Assembly: GCA_910588565.1 (NCBI GenBank)
Contig: CAJUPF010000083.1
Location: 1-11,903, forward strand
Direction of reading: 5' to 3'
Origin: an uncultured Lachnospiraceae bacterium
Lineage (GTDB): Bacteria; Bacillota; Clostridia; Lachnospirales; Lachnospiraceae
DNA length: 11,903 bases
How positions within the stretch are numbered: the stretch's first letter is position 1; each line of letters starts with the position of its first letter. The notes beneath the pieces were generated by a model that made no database searches, had not been told where the DNA came from, and saw only the letters and a list, made by a program, of their open reading frames with translations. Shown here piece by piece: positions 1-5,703 of the stretch. The position numbers were made by a program, and so were the translations under genes.

Positions 1-3
1 TAA

Positions 4-33
4 GCGTGTGACGATTGCGGGCAATCGCCACGC
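4..33. repeat. Hairpin (inverted repeat)
   Basis: GCGTG at 4-8 pairs with CACGC at 29-33, and CGATTGC at 12-18 pairs with GCAATCG at 21-27, leaving a two-base loop. There is no T tract behind it, so it is not a standard intrinsic terminator. It could be the end of an upstream transcript or part of the dispersed repeat that starts near 42. Confidence 0.5.
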
Positions 34-41
34 GCTAAGAA

Positions 42-100
42 CCGACGCTTCTTAACGGTCAGCAAGCAGATACCTGACCGCCTGGAGCTGGCTGTAGAAT
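42..100 (+). repeat. Dispersed intergenic repeat, left copy
   Basis: Positions 42-96 match 1792-1846 at a constant offset of 1750 with 8 mismatches in 55. Shared blocks include GGTCAGCAAGCA and CCGCCTGGAGC. Similarity weakens after 96 but resumes as TAGAGC (109-114 and 1859-1864). The two copies bracket the spoIIA operon in the same orientation. A perfect stem (56-62/74-80) lies inside this copy. No coding sense is apparent. It may be an intergenic repeat family or a duplicated regulatory segment. Confidence 0.65.
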
Positions 101-196
101 GAAGCGGATAGAGCATTTGGGTGGGAAGGAGGATTGACAATCCAGTACTCCCGGACACCAGGTGGAATGAAGCGGATAGAGCATTTGGGTGGGAAG
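97..196 (+). repeat. 32-bp perfect direct repeat pair with 36-bp spacer
   Basis: Positions 97-128 and 165-196 are identical (core GCGGATAGAGCATTTGGGTG). The spacer 129-164 contains the palindrome GGATTGACAATCC. A shorter block, TGGAGCTGGCTGT followed by R-GAAT, also occurs twice (83-100 and 209-226). This suggests a local duplication, or an insertion that duplicated part of the intergenic repeat. Confidence 0.75.
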
Positions 197-286
197 ATAT
201 TGTTTGGTTGGAGCTGGCTGTGGAATCATGGGGACAGGCTGATAAGGTTTGATAAATATAAATGTGAAGAAGAAAGGAAGAGTGTG

Positions 287-622
287 ATGGAATGTAAGTA
301 TCAGATGAAGGATGGGTGCATGAGAATTTCTATGCCAAGGGAGGTGGATCATCATTGTGCGGAACAGCTGCGGAGGGAAATGGATCTTTTGATTGGGGCG
401 TATCATATACGCAGGCTGATATTTGATTTTTCCGGAACGGAGTTTATGGACAGTTCGGGAATCGGAGTATTGATTGGCAGATGTAAAAATATGGGGTACA
501 GCGGAGGCGAAGTTTCTGCGGAGCACTTAAATGAGCGGATTCAGAAAATTTTTGTGGTGTCTGGCCTGCATAAGATGATTCATGTGACAATTGAAAACGG
601 GGGAAATCAAGATGAAAAATGA
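287..622 (+). CDS. spoIIAA: Anti-sigma F factor antagonist SpoIIAA
   Basis: A 111-aa STAS-domain protein. In spore formers, unphosphorylated SpoIIAA binds the SpoIIAB-sigma F complex and releases sigma F in the forespore; SpoIIAB phosphorylates and inactivates it, and the phosphatase SpoIIE reverses this. The motif MDSSGIGVLIGR (residues 54-65) carries the conserved phospho-acceptor serine, here Ser56 by alignment to the family. The length matches the family (about 116 aa). I chose the ATG at 287 because AGAAAGGAAG lies just upstream and the protein then begins at the usual STAS N terminus; an in-frame start at 134 would add 51 unrelated residues. It is first in the operon and its end overlaps spoIIAB by 11 bp, which implies translational coupling. 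Confidence 0.93.
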   Translation: MECKYQMKDGCMRISMPREVDHHCAEQLRREMDLLIGAYHIRRLIFDFSGTEFMDSSGIGVLIGRCKNMGYSGGEVSAEHLNERIQKIFVVSGLHKMIHVTIENGGNQDEK

Positions 623-1073
623 GATGCAGATAGAATTTGACGCAAAATCAGTGAATGAAGGATTTGCCAGGGTAGCGGCGGCGGCTTTTCTGACGCAATT
701 AGATCCTACGCTGGATGAAATTGCAGATGTTAAAACGGCAGTTTCGGAGGCGGTGACGAATGCGATTATTCATGGTTATGAAGAAAGGGAGGGAAAGGTA
801 TTTTTGTCCTGCAGGCTGGAAGGGGATACGGCGGTGATTGTTGTAGAAGACAAAGGCGTCGGTATGGAAAATATCGAACAGGCAATGGAGCCTTTTTATA
901 CGACCAAGCCGGAACTGGAGCGTTCCGGGATGGGATTCGCTTTTATGGAGGCATTTATGGATCAGATTGCGGTTGAGTCTGAAGCGGGTGTGGGAACAAA
1001 GGTAACTATGGTAAAGAAAATAGGGCAGAAGGAAGAAGAGAATCAGAATGAATGCGGTGACAGAGCTCATTAG
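612..1073 (+). CDS. spoIIAB: Anti-sigma F factor / serine kinase SpoIIAB
   Basis: A 153-aa GHKL-fold serine kinase. It sequesters sigma F before septation is complete and phosphorylates SpoIIAA using ATP. The ATP-site motifs are visible: N box SEAVTNAIIHGY (residues 45-56, catalytic Glu46 and Asn50), G1 box EDKGVGM (79-85) and G2 box SGMGFAFME (105-113). The C-terminal tail after about 137 is lysine/glutamate rich and slightly longer than in Bacillus. The ATG at 612 is preceded by GGGGGAAA and starts before the spoIIAA stop; an in-frame TTG at 591 lies deeper inside spoIIAA and is less likely. The 3' end overlaps sigF by 26 bp. Confidence 0.93.
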   Translation: MKNEMQIEFDAKSVNEGFARVAAAAFLTQLDPTLDEIADVKTAVSEAVTNAIIHGYEEREGKVFLSCRLEGDTAVIVVEDKGVGMENIEQAMEPFYTTKPELERSGMGFAFMEAFMDQIAVESEAGVGTKVTMVKKIGQKEEENQNECGDRAH

Positions 1074-1770
1074 ACAGGCGCACGCAGGGGATAAAGATGC
1101 CAGGGACAAGCTGGTTTCCGACAATATGGGACTGGTGTGGAGCATTGTCCGGAGGTTTGAGCATCGTGGGCACGAAAAGGAGGAGTTGTTTCAGATTGGC
1201 TGTATTGGCCTGATTAAGGCGATTGATAATTTTGAGGTCGCATATGAAGTAAAGTTCAGTACATATGCGGTTCCGATGATTATGGGGGAAATTAAACGGT
1301 TTTTACGGGACAGCAGTATGATGAAGGTGTCCCGTTCTCTGAAAGAGAATGGGTGGAAGGTAAAAAAGGCGTCGGATCTGTTGTCGCAGAGGTATGGCAG
1401 GGATGCGACTTTACAGGAAATTTCCCAGGAAATTGGATTGAGTGTGGAAGATATTGTGGAGGCGATGGAGGCAAATGAAGAGGTTGGATCTATTTACCAG
1501 CCGGTGTATCAATCGGAGGACAGTGAGATTTATCTGGTAGATCAGGTCTCTGGCGGAGGCGTGCCAAAAACGGATGAGCTGGTGAATCATTTGCTGCTGG
1601 AACAGCTGTTAGGAGAGTTGGACGAGAAAGAGAAGGAGTTAATTGATTTGCGGTATTTTAAGGAGATGACGCAGGTGCAGGTGGCGGCAAAGCTGGGAGT
1701 GAGCCAGGTACAGGTGTCGCGGATGGAGAGGAAGATACTTATGAGGATGAAAAAGGCAAGTGAGAGATGA
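1048..1770 (+). CDS. sigF: RNA polymerase sigma F factor (SpoIIAC), forespore-specific
   Basis: A 240-aa sigma-70 family factor that directs early forespore transcription after release from SpoIIAB. Region 2 is clear at about residues 25-90 (EELFQIGCIGLIKAIDNF, then FSTYAVPMIMGEIKRFLRD, the core-binding and -10 recognition helices). Region 3 is at about 95-150. Region 4 is at about 190-235, with the helix-turn-helix MTQVQVAAKLGVSQVQVSRME. The length fits SigF/SigG. It could be confused with sigma G, but the position directly behind spoIIAA-spoIIAB settles it as sigma F. The ATG at 1048 follows GGAAGAAGAG and lies within the end of spoIIAB, so the three genes form one coupled operon. No T-rich terminator is obvious behind it. 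Confidence 0.94.
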   Translation: MNAVTELIRQAHAGDKDARDKLVSDNMGLVWSIVRRFEHRGHEKEELFQIGCIGLIKAIDNFEVAYEVKFSTYAVPMIMGEIKRFLRDSSMMKVSRSLKENGWKVKKASDLLSQRYGRDATLQEISQEIGLSVEDIVEAMEANEEVGSIYQPVYQSEDSEIYLVDQVSGGGVPKTDELVNHLLLEQLLGELDEKEKELIDLRYFKEMTQVQVAAKLGVSQVQVSRMERKILMRMKKASER

Positions 1771-1791
1771 TTGTAGAGAGGGATGCGCCCG

Positions 1792-1850
1792 CCGACACTT
1801 TTTCATGGTCAGCAAGCATATCCCTGCCCGCCTGGAGCGGGCTGTAAATA
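1792..1850 (+). repeat. Dispersed intergenic repeat, right copy
   Basis: Partner of the copy at 42-100 in the same orientation (47 of 55 identical). It lies between the convergent sigF and pncB genes. In this copy GCCCGC (1826-1831) and GCGGGC (1837-1842) form a perfect 6-bp GC stem around a CTGGA loop; in the left copy that stem is disrupted, while a different stem there (56-62/74-80) is perfect. The hairpin lacks a T tract on either strand, though it could still help end the two converging transcripts. Confidence 0.6.
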
Positions 1851-1881
1851 CGGTGGGTAGAGCGATAAATGTTGCGGAGAA

Positions 1882-3333
1882 TTAGATTGTGCTCATTTCG
1901 CTAAGCAGCCGGCGTTTCATGTCGTATAGTTTGTCGGAGAGATCCACATATATTTTGGCTGGGTTGACAAAGCGTTTGGTTTCATCCCAGATGGTTTCTT
2001 TTTCTTTATCGCAGATCGCCTGAATTTCCATTACGCTTGGAGATTTGTAAACGCATGTTCCGTTTTGGAAGATAGGGACTAACAGCTCGCGCATGGTGTA
2101 GCTTCCTCCGGCCAGACGTGTCTTCTTCCAGGGTTCGTTGGGATCGAAGAGAATCAGATCTTCTTCGGTGTTGAAGGTTTCGCTTACGAGGCAGATGTAG
2201 TCGGCGCGGATTTTGCCGGTATCATTGTCATATATGCGGAATATGGTTTTATTACCGGGGTTGGTAACTTTTTCCGTGTTTTCAGAAAGTTTGATTTTGG
2301 GCAGGAACGAGCCGTCTTCACATTGGATGGCGGCGAGCTTGTACACGCCTCCGAAGGCAGGGTTGTCCTTTGCGGTAATCAGATTTGTGCCAACGCCCCA
2401 GGAAGTGATCATAGCGCCCTGGAATTTCAGGCTCTGGATCAGGTATTCGTCGAGATCGTTCGAGGCAGAGATAACGGCATCCGGGAAGCCTGCGTCATCT
2501 AACATCCGGCGGACTTTTTTGGAGAGGTACGCAAGGTCTCCGCTGTCCATACGAATGCCGTAATGGGTCAGAGGAATGCCTTCTTCTTTCATTTCTCTGA
2601 ATACGCGGATCGCATTTGGTATGCCGGATTTTAATGTGTCGTAGGTGTCTGCCAGCAAGGTGCAGGCAGACGGATACAGTCTGGCATATTCTTTGAACGC
2701 GGTGTATTCGTCCGGAAAACTCATAATCCAGCTGTGGGCATGGGTGCCCAGTACGGGTACATCAAAAAGCTGTCCGGCGAGCACGTTGGAGGTGCCTTTG
2801 CAGCCGCCAATAATGGCGGCTCTTGCGCCATATATACCAGAATCCGGTCCCTGGGCACGGCGCAGGCCGAATTCCATCACGCCGTCTCCTTTGGCTGCAT
2901 AGCAGACCCTGGCGGCTTTGGTGGCAATCAGGCTCTGATGGTTGATGATATTTAAAATAGCGGTTTCCACCAGCTGTGCTTCCATAATCGGAGCAATCAC
3001 TTTGATCAGTGGTTCTCTTGGGAAAATAATGCTTCCTTCCGGTATGGCATAGATATCGCCGGAAAATTTGAAATCCTGCAGATATTCCAGAAAGTCGTCG
3101 TCAAATATCTTCAGGCTTCTCAGATAGGAAATGTCTTCTTTTGAAAAATGCAGGTTTTGGATGTAGTCGATGACCTGATCCAGTCCGGCGCAGATGGCAT
3201 AGCCGCCGCCACAGGGATTACTGCGGTAAAAGGCGTCAAAAATAACAACTTCCCGGTTATTGGTTTTGAAATAACCCTGCATCATGGTCATTTCGTACAG
3301 GTCTGTTAGCAGTGTTAAATTTAAAGTGCTCAT
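1882..3333 (-). CDS. pncB: Nicotinate phosphoribosyltransferase
   Basis: A 483-aa cytosolic enzyme that converts nicotinate and PRPP (with ATP hydrolysis) to nicotinate mononucleotide, the entry step of NAD salvage. Family motifs appear in order: LLTDLYEMTM (8-17), FDAFYRSNPCGGGYAICAG (32-50), EFGLRRAQGPDSG (154-166), GTHAHSWIMSF (196-206; its histidines lie where the family's phosphorylated His is found), RMDSGDLAYL (261-270) and SWGVGTNL (311-318). The length matches the roughly 480-490-aa Gram-positive form. The start follows a purine-rich AGAAAGAGAGAA. It is monocistronic, convergent with sigF, with its own promoter upstream. No intrinsic terminator is evident in the 111 bp up to sigF. 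Confidence 0.95.
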   Translation of the reverse strand: MSTLNLTLLTDLYEMTMMQGYFKTNNREVVIFDAFYRSNPCGGGYAICAGLDQVIDYIQNLHFSKEDISYLRSLKIFDDDFLEYLQDFKFSGDIYAIPEGSIIFPREPLIKVIAPIMEAQLVETAILNIINHQSLIATKAARVCYAAKGDGVMEFGLRRAQGPDSGIYGARAAIIGGCKGTSNVLAGQLFDVPVLGTHAHSWIMSFPDEYTAFKEYARLYPSACTLLADTYDTLKSGIPNAIRVFREMKEEGIPLTHYGIRMDSGDLAYLSKKVRRMLDDAGFPDAVISASNDLDEYLIQSLKFQGAMITSWGVGTNLITAKDNPAFGGVYKLAAIQCEDGSFLPKIKLSENTEKVTNPGNKTIFRIYDNDTGKIRADYICLVSETFNTEEDLILFDPNEPWKKTRLAGGSYTMRELLVPIFQNGTCVYKSPSVMEIQAICDKEKETIWDETKRFVNPAKIYVDLSDKLYDMKRRLLSEMSTI

Positions 3334-3359
3334 AGGATTCTCTCTTTCTTTGCCGATGT

Positions 3360-3371
3360 AAAACCGGTTTT
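3360..3371 (-). promoter_or_regulatory. 12-bp palindrome at the predicted +1 of pncB (possible operator)
   Basis: AAAACCGGTTTT is a perfect palindrome. It begins about 7 bp downstream of the -10 box, so it covers the predicted transcription start and first transcribed bases. A repressor bound here would block pncB. The sequence does not resemble an NAD-metabolism operator known to me, so the operator role is inference. Confidence 0.4.
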
Positions 3372-3377
3372 CTTTTC

Positions 3378-3406
3378 ATTATAGTTTGAAGCGGAAGGTT
3401 TTGCAA
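3378..3406 (-). promoter_or_regulatory. Sigma-A-type promoter of pncB
   Basis: Read on the minus strand, the -35 box is TTGCAA (3406-3401) and the -10 box is a perfect TATAAT (3383-3378), separated by exactly 17 bp. The pncB start codon is 45 bp downstream of the -10 box. Confidence 0.8.
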
Positions 3407-3674
3407 GTTTCTTAAATTCTAAACTCTGGCACAAAGTCTTTTTTGTTGCTTTTCACACCAAAAAAAGGAAAAACAGTTGCGTGGATTACTCGCCGATGTT
3501 ATACTTTTCTTAGAAAGCAGATGTTCTTTTGCCGGGTTTGCCGGCCGTCTATTATGTATCCAGGGAAAACCGTGAAAACTGTACAAAGATATGGTGCACC
3601 GCGGACATCCATCCATCAAATCTTGTCAGACATCTCCGTCTTTGGAAGTTCTGACAGAGATACAATTCAGAATT

Positions 3675-3715
3675 TCCTGCTTTTCATTTCACATAGTAAA
3701 AAGCAGGAGTTTTTT
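3675..3715 (+). terminator. Intrinsic terminator-like hairpin
   Basis: TCCTGCTTTT (3675-3684) pairs with AAAAGCAGGA (3699-3708), a perfect 10-bp stem with a 14-nt loop, followed by GTTTTTT (3709-3715). It lies 42 bp before the start codon of the Rpn-like gene, with no complete gene on its strand just upstream. It could end transcription entering from the left or act as an attenuator in the leader. Confidence 0.6.
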
Positions 3716-3725
3716 ACAGACAGGA

Positions 3726-3750
3726 CTCCTGTGACAAAACATGACAGGAG
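3726..3750 (+). promoter_or_regulatory. RBS-sequestering dyad before the Rpn-like gene
   Basis: CTCCTGT (3726-3732) is perfectly complementary to ACAGGAG (3744-3750), which is the front of the Shine-Dalgarno AGGAGGG (3746-3752). The arm TCCTGT can instead pair with ACAGGA at 3720-3725. Two mutually exclusive pairings would close or free the RBS. The complementarity is seen; regulation is inferred. Confidence 0.4.
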
Positions 3751-3757
3751 GGAATCA

Positions 3758-4693
3758 ATGGAAGAAACGAATAGTACAATTTATGACGACGTATTCCGGA
3801 CGATACAGGAAAGGCATCCGGGACTTCTGATACCGCTGGTAAATGAAGCGTTCCATACGGAATATGTGGAGCAGGAGCCGGTAACAAGGCTTCCAGAGGA
3901 ATACCAGAAAGTAGTTTCAAAGCTGATAGCGGACAGCTGCAGTGTAATCGGCAGCCGTATTTACCATCTGGAATGCCAGAGCGCCAGGGACGGCGGCATG
4001 GTACTGAGAATGGTGGAATATGACTTTATGATAGGCCTGAGCGGGGCGGAATTGTCGGAGGGTATCTACCGGATACGTTTTCCGTCTTCCTGCATCTTTT
4101 ATTTACGGCATGGTAAAAATACAGGAAGGGAAGGTACGGTGGAAATTGAGCTTGCGGATGGCCAGACCGTGAACTATCAAGTCCCGGTGATTAAAGCGCA
4201 GGAATATACTCTGGAAGAACTTTTTGAGAAGAAATTGTATATCTGCCTGCCGTATTACATTATGCGGTATGAGAATAAATTTCATCAAATCAGCAGAAGT
4301 GAAGAGAAAACAGGCAAGCTGCTGCAGGAATTCGATCAGATGCTGGCGGAGCTGTGGGATAAGACCCGGCAGGATGAAACCGGGCTATATCAGGATCTGC
4401 TGCGTCTGATCCGGAAAATTGCAGAATATCAGTTGAGGAATGAAACGGAATTAAAGGAAAGGATGGGAAATGTTATGGGAGGAAAAGTACTCGAACTGCC
4501 TTCGGATAAACTGAGAGAGGCAAGAGAACAAGGAATATCACAGGGAATAGAACAAGGAATATCACAAGGTGAAAGCCGGGTGAATCAGTTGATACTTGCA
4601 CTGCAGAAGCAAGGAAGAACAGAAGACATTCTCCACGCTGCATCTGACAGGGAATATCAGAAAAAACTGTTTGAAGAACTTGGGATTTCTTGA
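3758..4693 (+). CDS. Rpn family PD-(D/E)XK nuclease-like protein (putative transposase)
   Basis: A 311-aa protein resembling the Rpn / 'recombination-promoting nuclease, putative transposase' proteins that are abundant in Lachnospiraceae. Family members have a PD-(D/E)XK nuclease fold; E. coli Rpn proteins cut DNA and raise RecA-independent recombination. Visible here: IYDDVFRTI near the N terminus (8-16), Asp59, then IYHLECQS (68-75) giving the E-x-Q variant of the active site (Glu72, Gln74). A basic/acidic helical middle leads to a Gly-Gln repeat tail (EQGISQG twice, about 257-271) and a last helix ending FEELGIS. The start at 3758 follows AGGAGGG with good spacing. The gene appears complete. 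Family placement is from remembered motifs, so the exact subfamily is uncertain. Confidence 0.7.
   Translation: MEETNSTIYDDVFRTIQERHPGLLIPLVNEAFHTEYVEQEPVTRLPEEYQKVVSKLIADSCSVIGSRIYHLECQSARDGGMVLRMVEYDFMIGLSGAELSEGIYRIRFPSSCIFYLRHGKNTGREGTVEIELADGQTVNYQVPVIKAQEYTLEELFEKKLYICLPYYIMRYENKFHQISRSEEKTGKLLQEFDQMLAELWDKTRQDETGLYQDLLRLIRKIAEYQLRNETELKERMGNVMGGKVLELPSDKLREAREQGISQGIEQGISQGESRVNQLILALQKQGRTEDILHAASDREYQKKLFEELGIS
4525..4572 (+). repeat. Two-copy 24-bp tandem repeat inside the Rpn-like gene
   Basis: An 18-bp block starting AGAACAAGGAATATC is repeated exactly at 4525-4542 and 4549-4566, a period of 24 bp (8 codons). It encodes tandem EQGISQGI units. Copy number could change in frame and lengthen or shorten the tail. 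Confidence 0.8.
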
Positions 4694-5144
4694 AAATAAA
4701 ACTGCCGCTTCAGCGTGGGAAGAACTGGGAATATCCAATGATTTTCTGTTTGGAAAAATTATGCAGGATGCAGAACTTTGTAAAGAACTGCTCCAGAGGA
4801 TACTCCCGGATTTGGAGATAGATCATATAGAATATCCGGAGCTGCAAAAAGCAATTAAGCCTGATGCGGCTGCAAAAAGTATCCGTCTCGATGTGTATAT
4901 ACGGGATGATGCGGTAAAGAGAGCAAAGAAAAACAGGGAATGGAGGCATGAATATATGACATTGTTGATGCGTGATCAGGAAAATATAGAAAAAGGTATA
5001 GAAAAAGGGACATTACAGGAGCGGAGAAAAATCATAATCAGGATGATAGGCCAGGGATTTAATGATGTGCAAATTATGTCTCTTTGTGAAACAAATGAAG
5101 AAGAAATAAGTGAATGTAGAAGAAGTATGCATTGCCAGGACTGA
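4680..5144 (+). pseudogene. Remnant of a second Rpn family gene (start and catalytic middle lost)
   Basis: The translation opens with ELGISNDFLFGKIMQD, then LCKELLQRILPDLEIDHIEYPELQ and SIRLDVYIRDD. These are typical of the N-terminal nuclease lobe of Rpn-like proteins. It then jumps at about 4905-4915 to AKKNREWRHEYMTLLMRDQEN and an IEKGIEKG repeat tail, normally found near the C terminus. The expected middle with the D/E-x-Q catalytic strand is missing, though the frame is kept. No ATG precedes the conserved N terminus (the first in-frame ATG, at 4761, is inside it) and there is no good RBS; only TTG codons near 4671-4680 could serve. I read this as an internal-deletion pseudogene. A short catalytically dead product made by coupling to the upstream gene cannot be excluded. 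The coordinates cover the recognisable part. Confidence 0.65.
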
Positions 5145-5703
5145 AATAACGAGTGGAATCGGCATACAGAAAAGCGGCCATAGGCAAAAGGCAGCGAATC
5201 CCCAAAAGCAGACAGCAGTAAAAGGTATCTAAAACCGCTGTTCGAGCTGTAACAGAAATTTCTTGTACAAATTCTTCTTAAACCATTAAGAATTTGCAAA
5301 AATGATCCGATAAGTAATAATAGCAAGTGGTAAATGATGTAAAAACAGAACATCAAACGAATACATAGAAAACAATACGCATTGACTGTATTAACGCAGA
5401 AACGGCAGATTGGCAAATGGATTTGGCTGCTAGAATTGCTTGGCAGAAGTGCGTATTTTTTTGTATAAGCGCCACGCAGTACCAGATACATATATATAGA
5501 AAATAAAAAGCGACTAAGGGATGAAGTTCGAACGACCTGCAGTAAAAGAAACGGCCCACAGACGATTTACAGTTTATGGATCGATCGCAAGCAAGGGCAG
5601 GCTGCCCGGATGATTACGGGACTCCCCAGGGATACCTGCATAAGGAAATCCCTCAGGGATACCTGTATGCCATACGACGTGAACAAGGAAATGAGGGTTG
5701 CAT
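5145..5703. other. Long non-coding interval with a dyad-rich end
   Basis: I see no protein gene, tRNA or rRNA. The AT-rich stretch 5160-5520 has a weak A/T inverted repeat (AAATTCTT at about 5268 and AAGAATTT at about 5287) and a marginal promoter-like pair, TTGGCA (5440-5445) and TATAAG (5464-5469) spaced by 18 bp. The last 110 bp (5595-5665) hold a cluster of dyads listed separately. Confidence 0.5.
5595..5665 (+). promoter_or_regulatory. Cluster of palindromes and a duplicated 12-mer upstream of the coiled-coil gene
   Basis: In order: GGGCAG-G-CTGCCC (5595-5607), a perfect 13-nt odd palindrome; CCCG/CGGG (5605-5608/5617-5620); CAGGGATACCTG at 5627-5638 and again at 5654-5665, a 27-bp period, each with CAGG/CCTG half sites; and ATCCCT-C-AGGGAT (5648-5660), another perfect 13-nt palindrome. 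The arrangement ends 38 bp before the ATG at 5704. It looks like paired operator sites or a folded 5' leader. Confidence 0.45.

Larger units (their letters stand above)
1..286. other. Non-coding, dyad-rich region upstream of spoIIA
   Basis: No convincing gene lies here. The frame that is open from 134 encodes Trp- and Arg-rich sequence unlike SpoIIAA, so I treat 134-286 as untranslated. The stretch holds a strong hairpin at 4-33, a small stem at 36-54 (TAAGAA/TTCTTA), a perfect 7-bp stem at 56-62/74-80 (CGGTCAG/CTGACCG), a 13-nt odd palindrome at 131-143 (GGATTG-A-CAATCC) and two copies of a 32-bp direct repeat. I looked for a sigma-H promoter, as expected for spoIIA operons, and found no properly spaced AGGA/GAAT pair. 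Confidence 0.6.
3420..3757 (+). other. Structured non-coding leader upstream of the Rpn-like gene
   Basis: The frame of the downstream gene is open back to 3443, but its translation has no family resemblance and the good RBS is at 3746, so this is read as untranslated. It contains a 7-bp inverted repeat TGTCAGA/TCTGACA (3624-3630/3650-3656), a terminator-like hairpin (3675-3715) and a short dyad next to the RBS (3720-3750). I could not identify a convincing promoter. Confidence 0.45.

Noticed and set aside
134..286. In-frame N-terminal extension of SpoIIAA from 134
   Set aside because: The 51 extra residues are Trp/Arg-rich and unlike any STAS N terminus, they overlap perfect DNA repeats, and a good RBS plus ATG exists at 287.
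60..286. Sigma-H promoter for spoIIA
   Set aside because: GAAT elements occur at 97, 165 and 223, but none has an AGGA-type -35 element at the correct spacing. TTGACA at 134 also has no -10 partner.
1826..1842. GC-rich hairpin as an intrinsic terminator of sigF or pncB
   Set aside because: The stem is perfect but no T tract follows on either strand. It is kept only as part of the dispersed repeat.
3443..3757. 105-codon upstream extension of the Rpn-like gene
   Set aside because: It has no family similarity, contains a terminator hairpin, and a strong Shine-Dalgarno directly precedes the ATG at 3758.
4976..5559. Overlapping minus-strand open frames (171 and 68 aa)
   Set aside because: They are Cys/Phe/Leu-rich shadows overlapping the Rpn remnant and AT-rich DNA, without RBS or recognisable domains.
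5230..5560. tRNA-like T-arm strings (GTTCGAG near 5240, GTTCGAA near 5526)
   Set aside because: No matching acceptor, D or anticodon arms can be drawn around either site.
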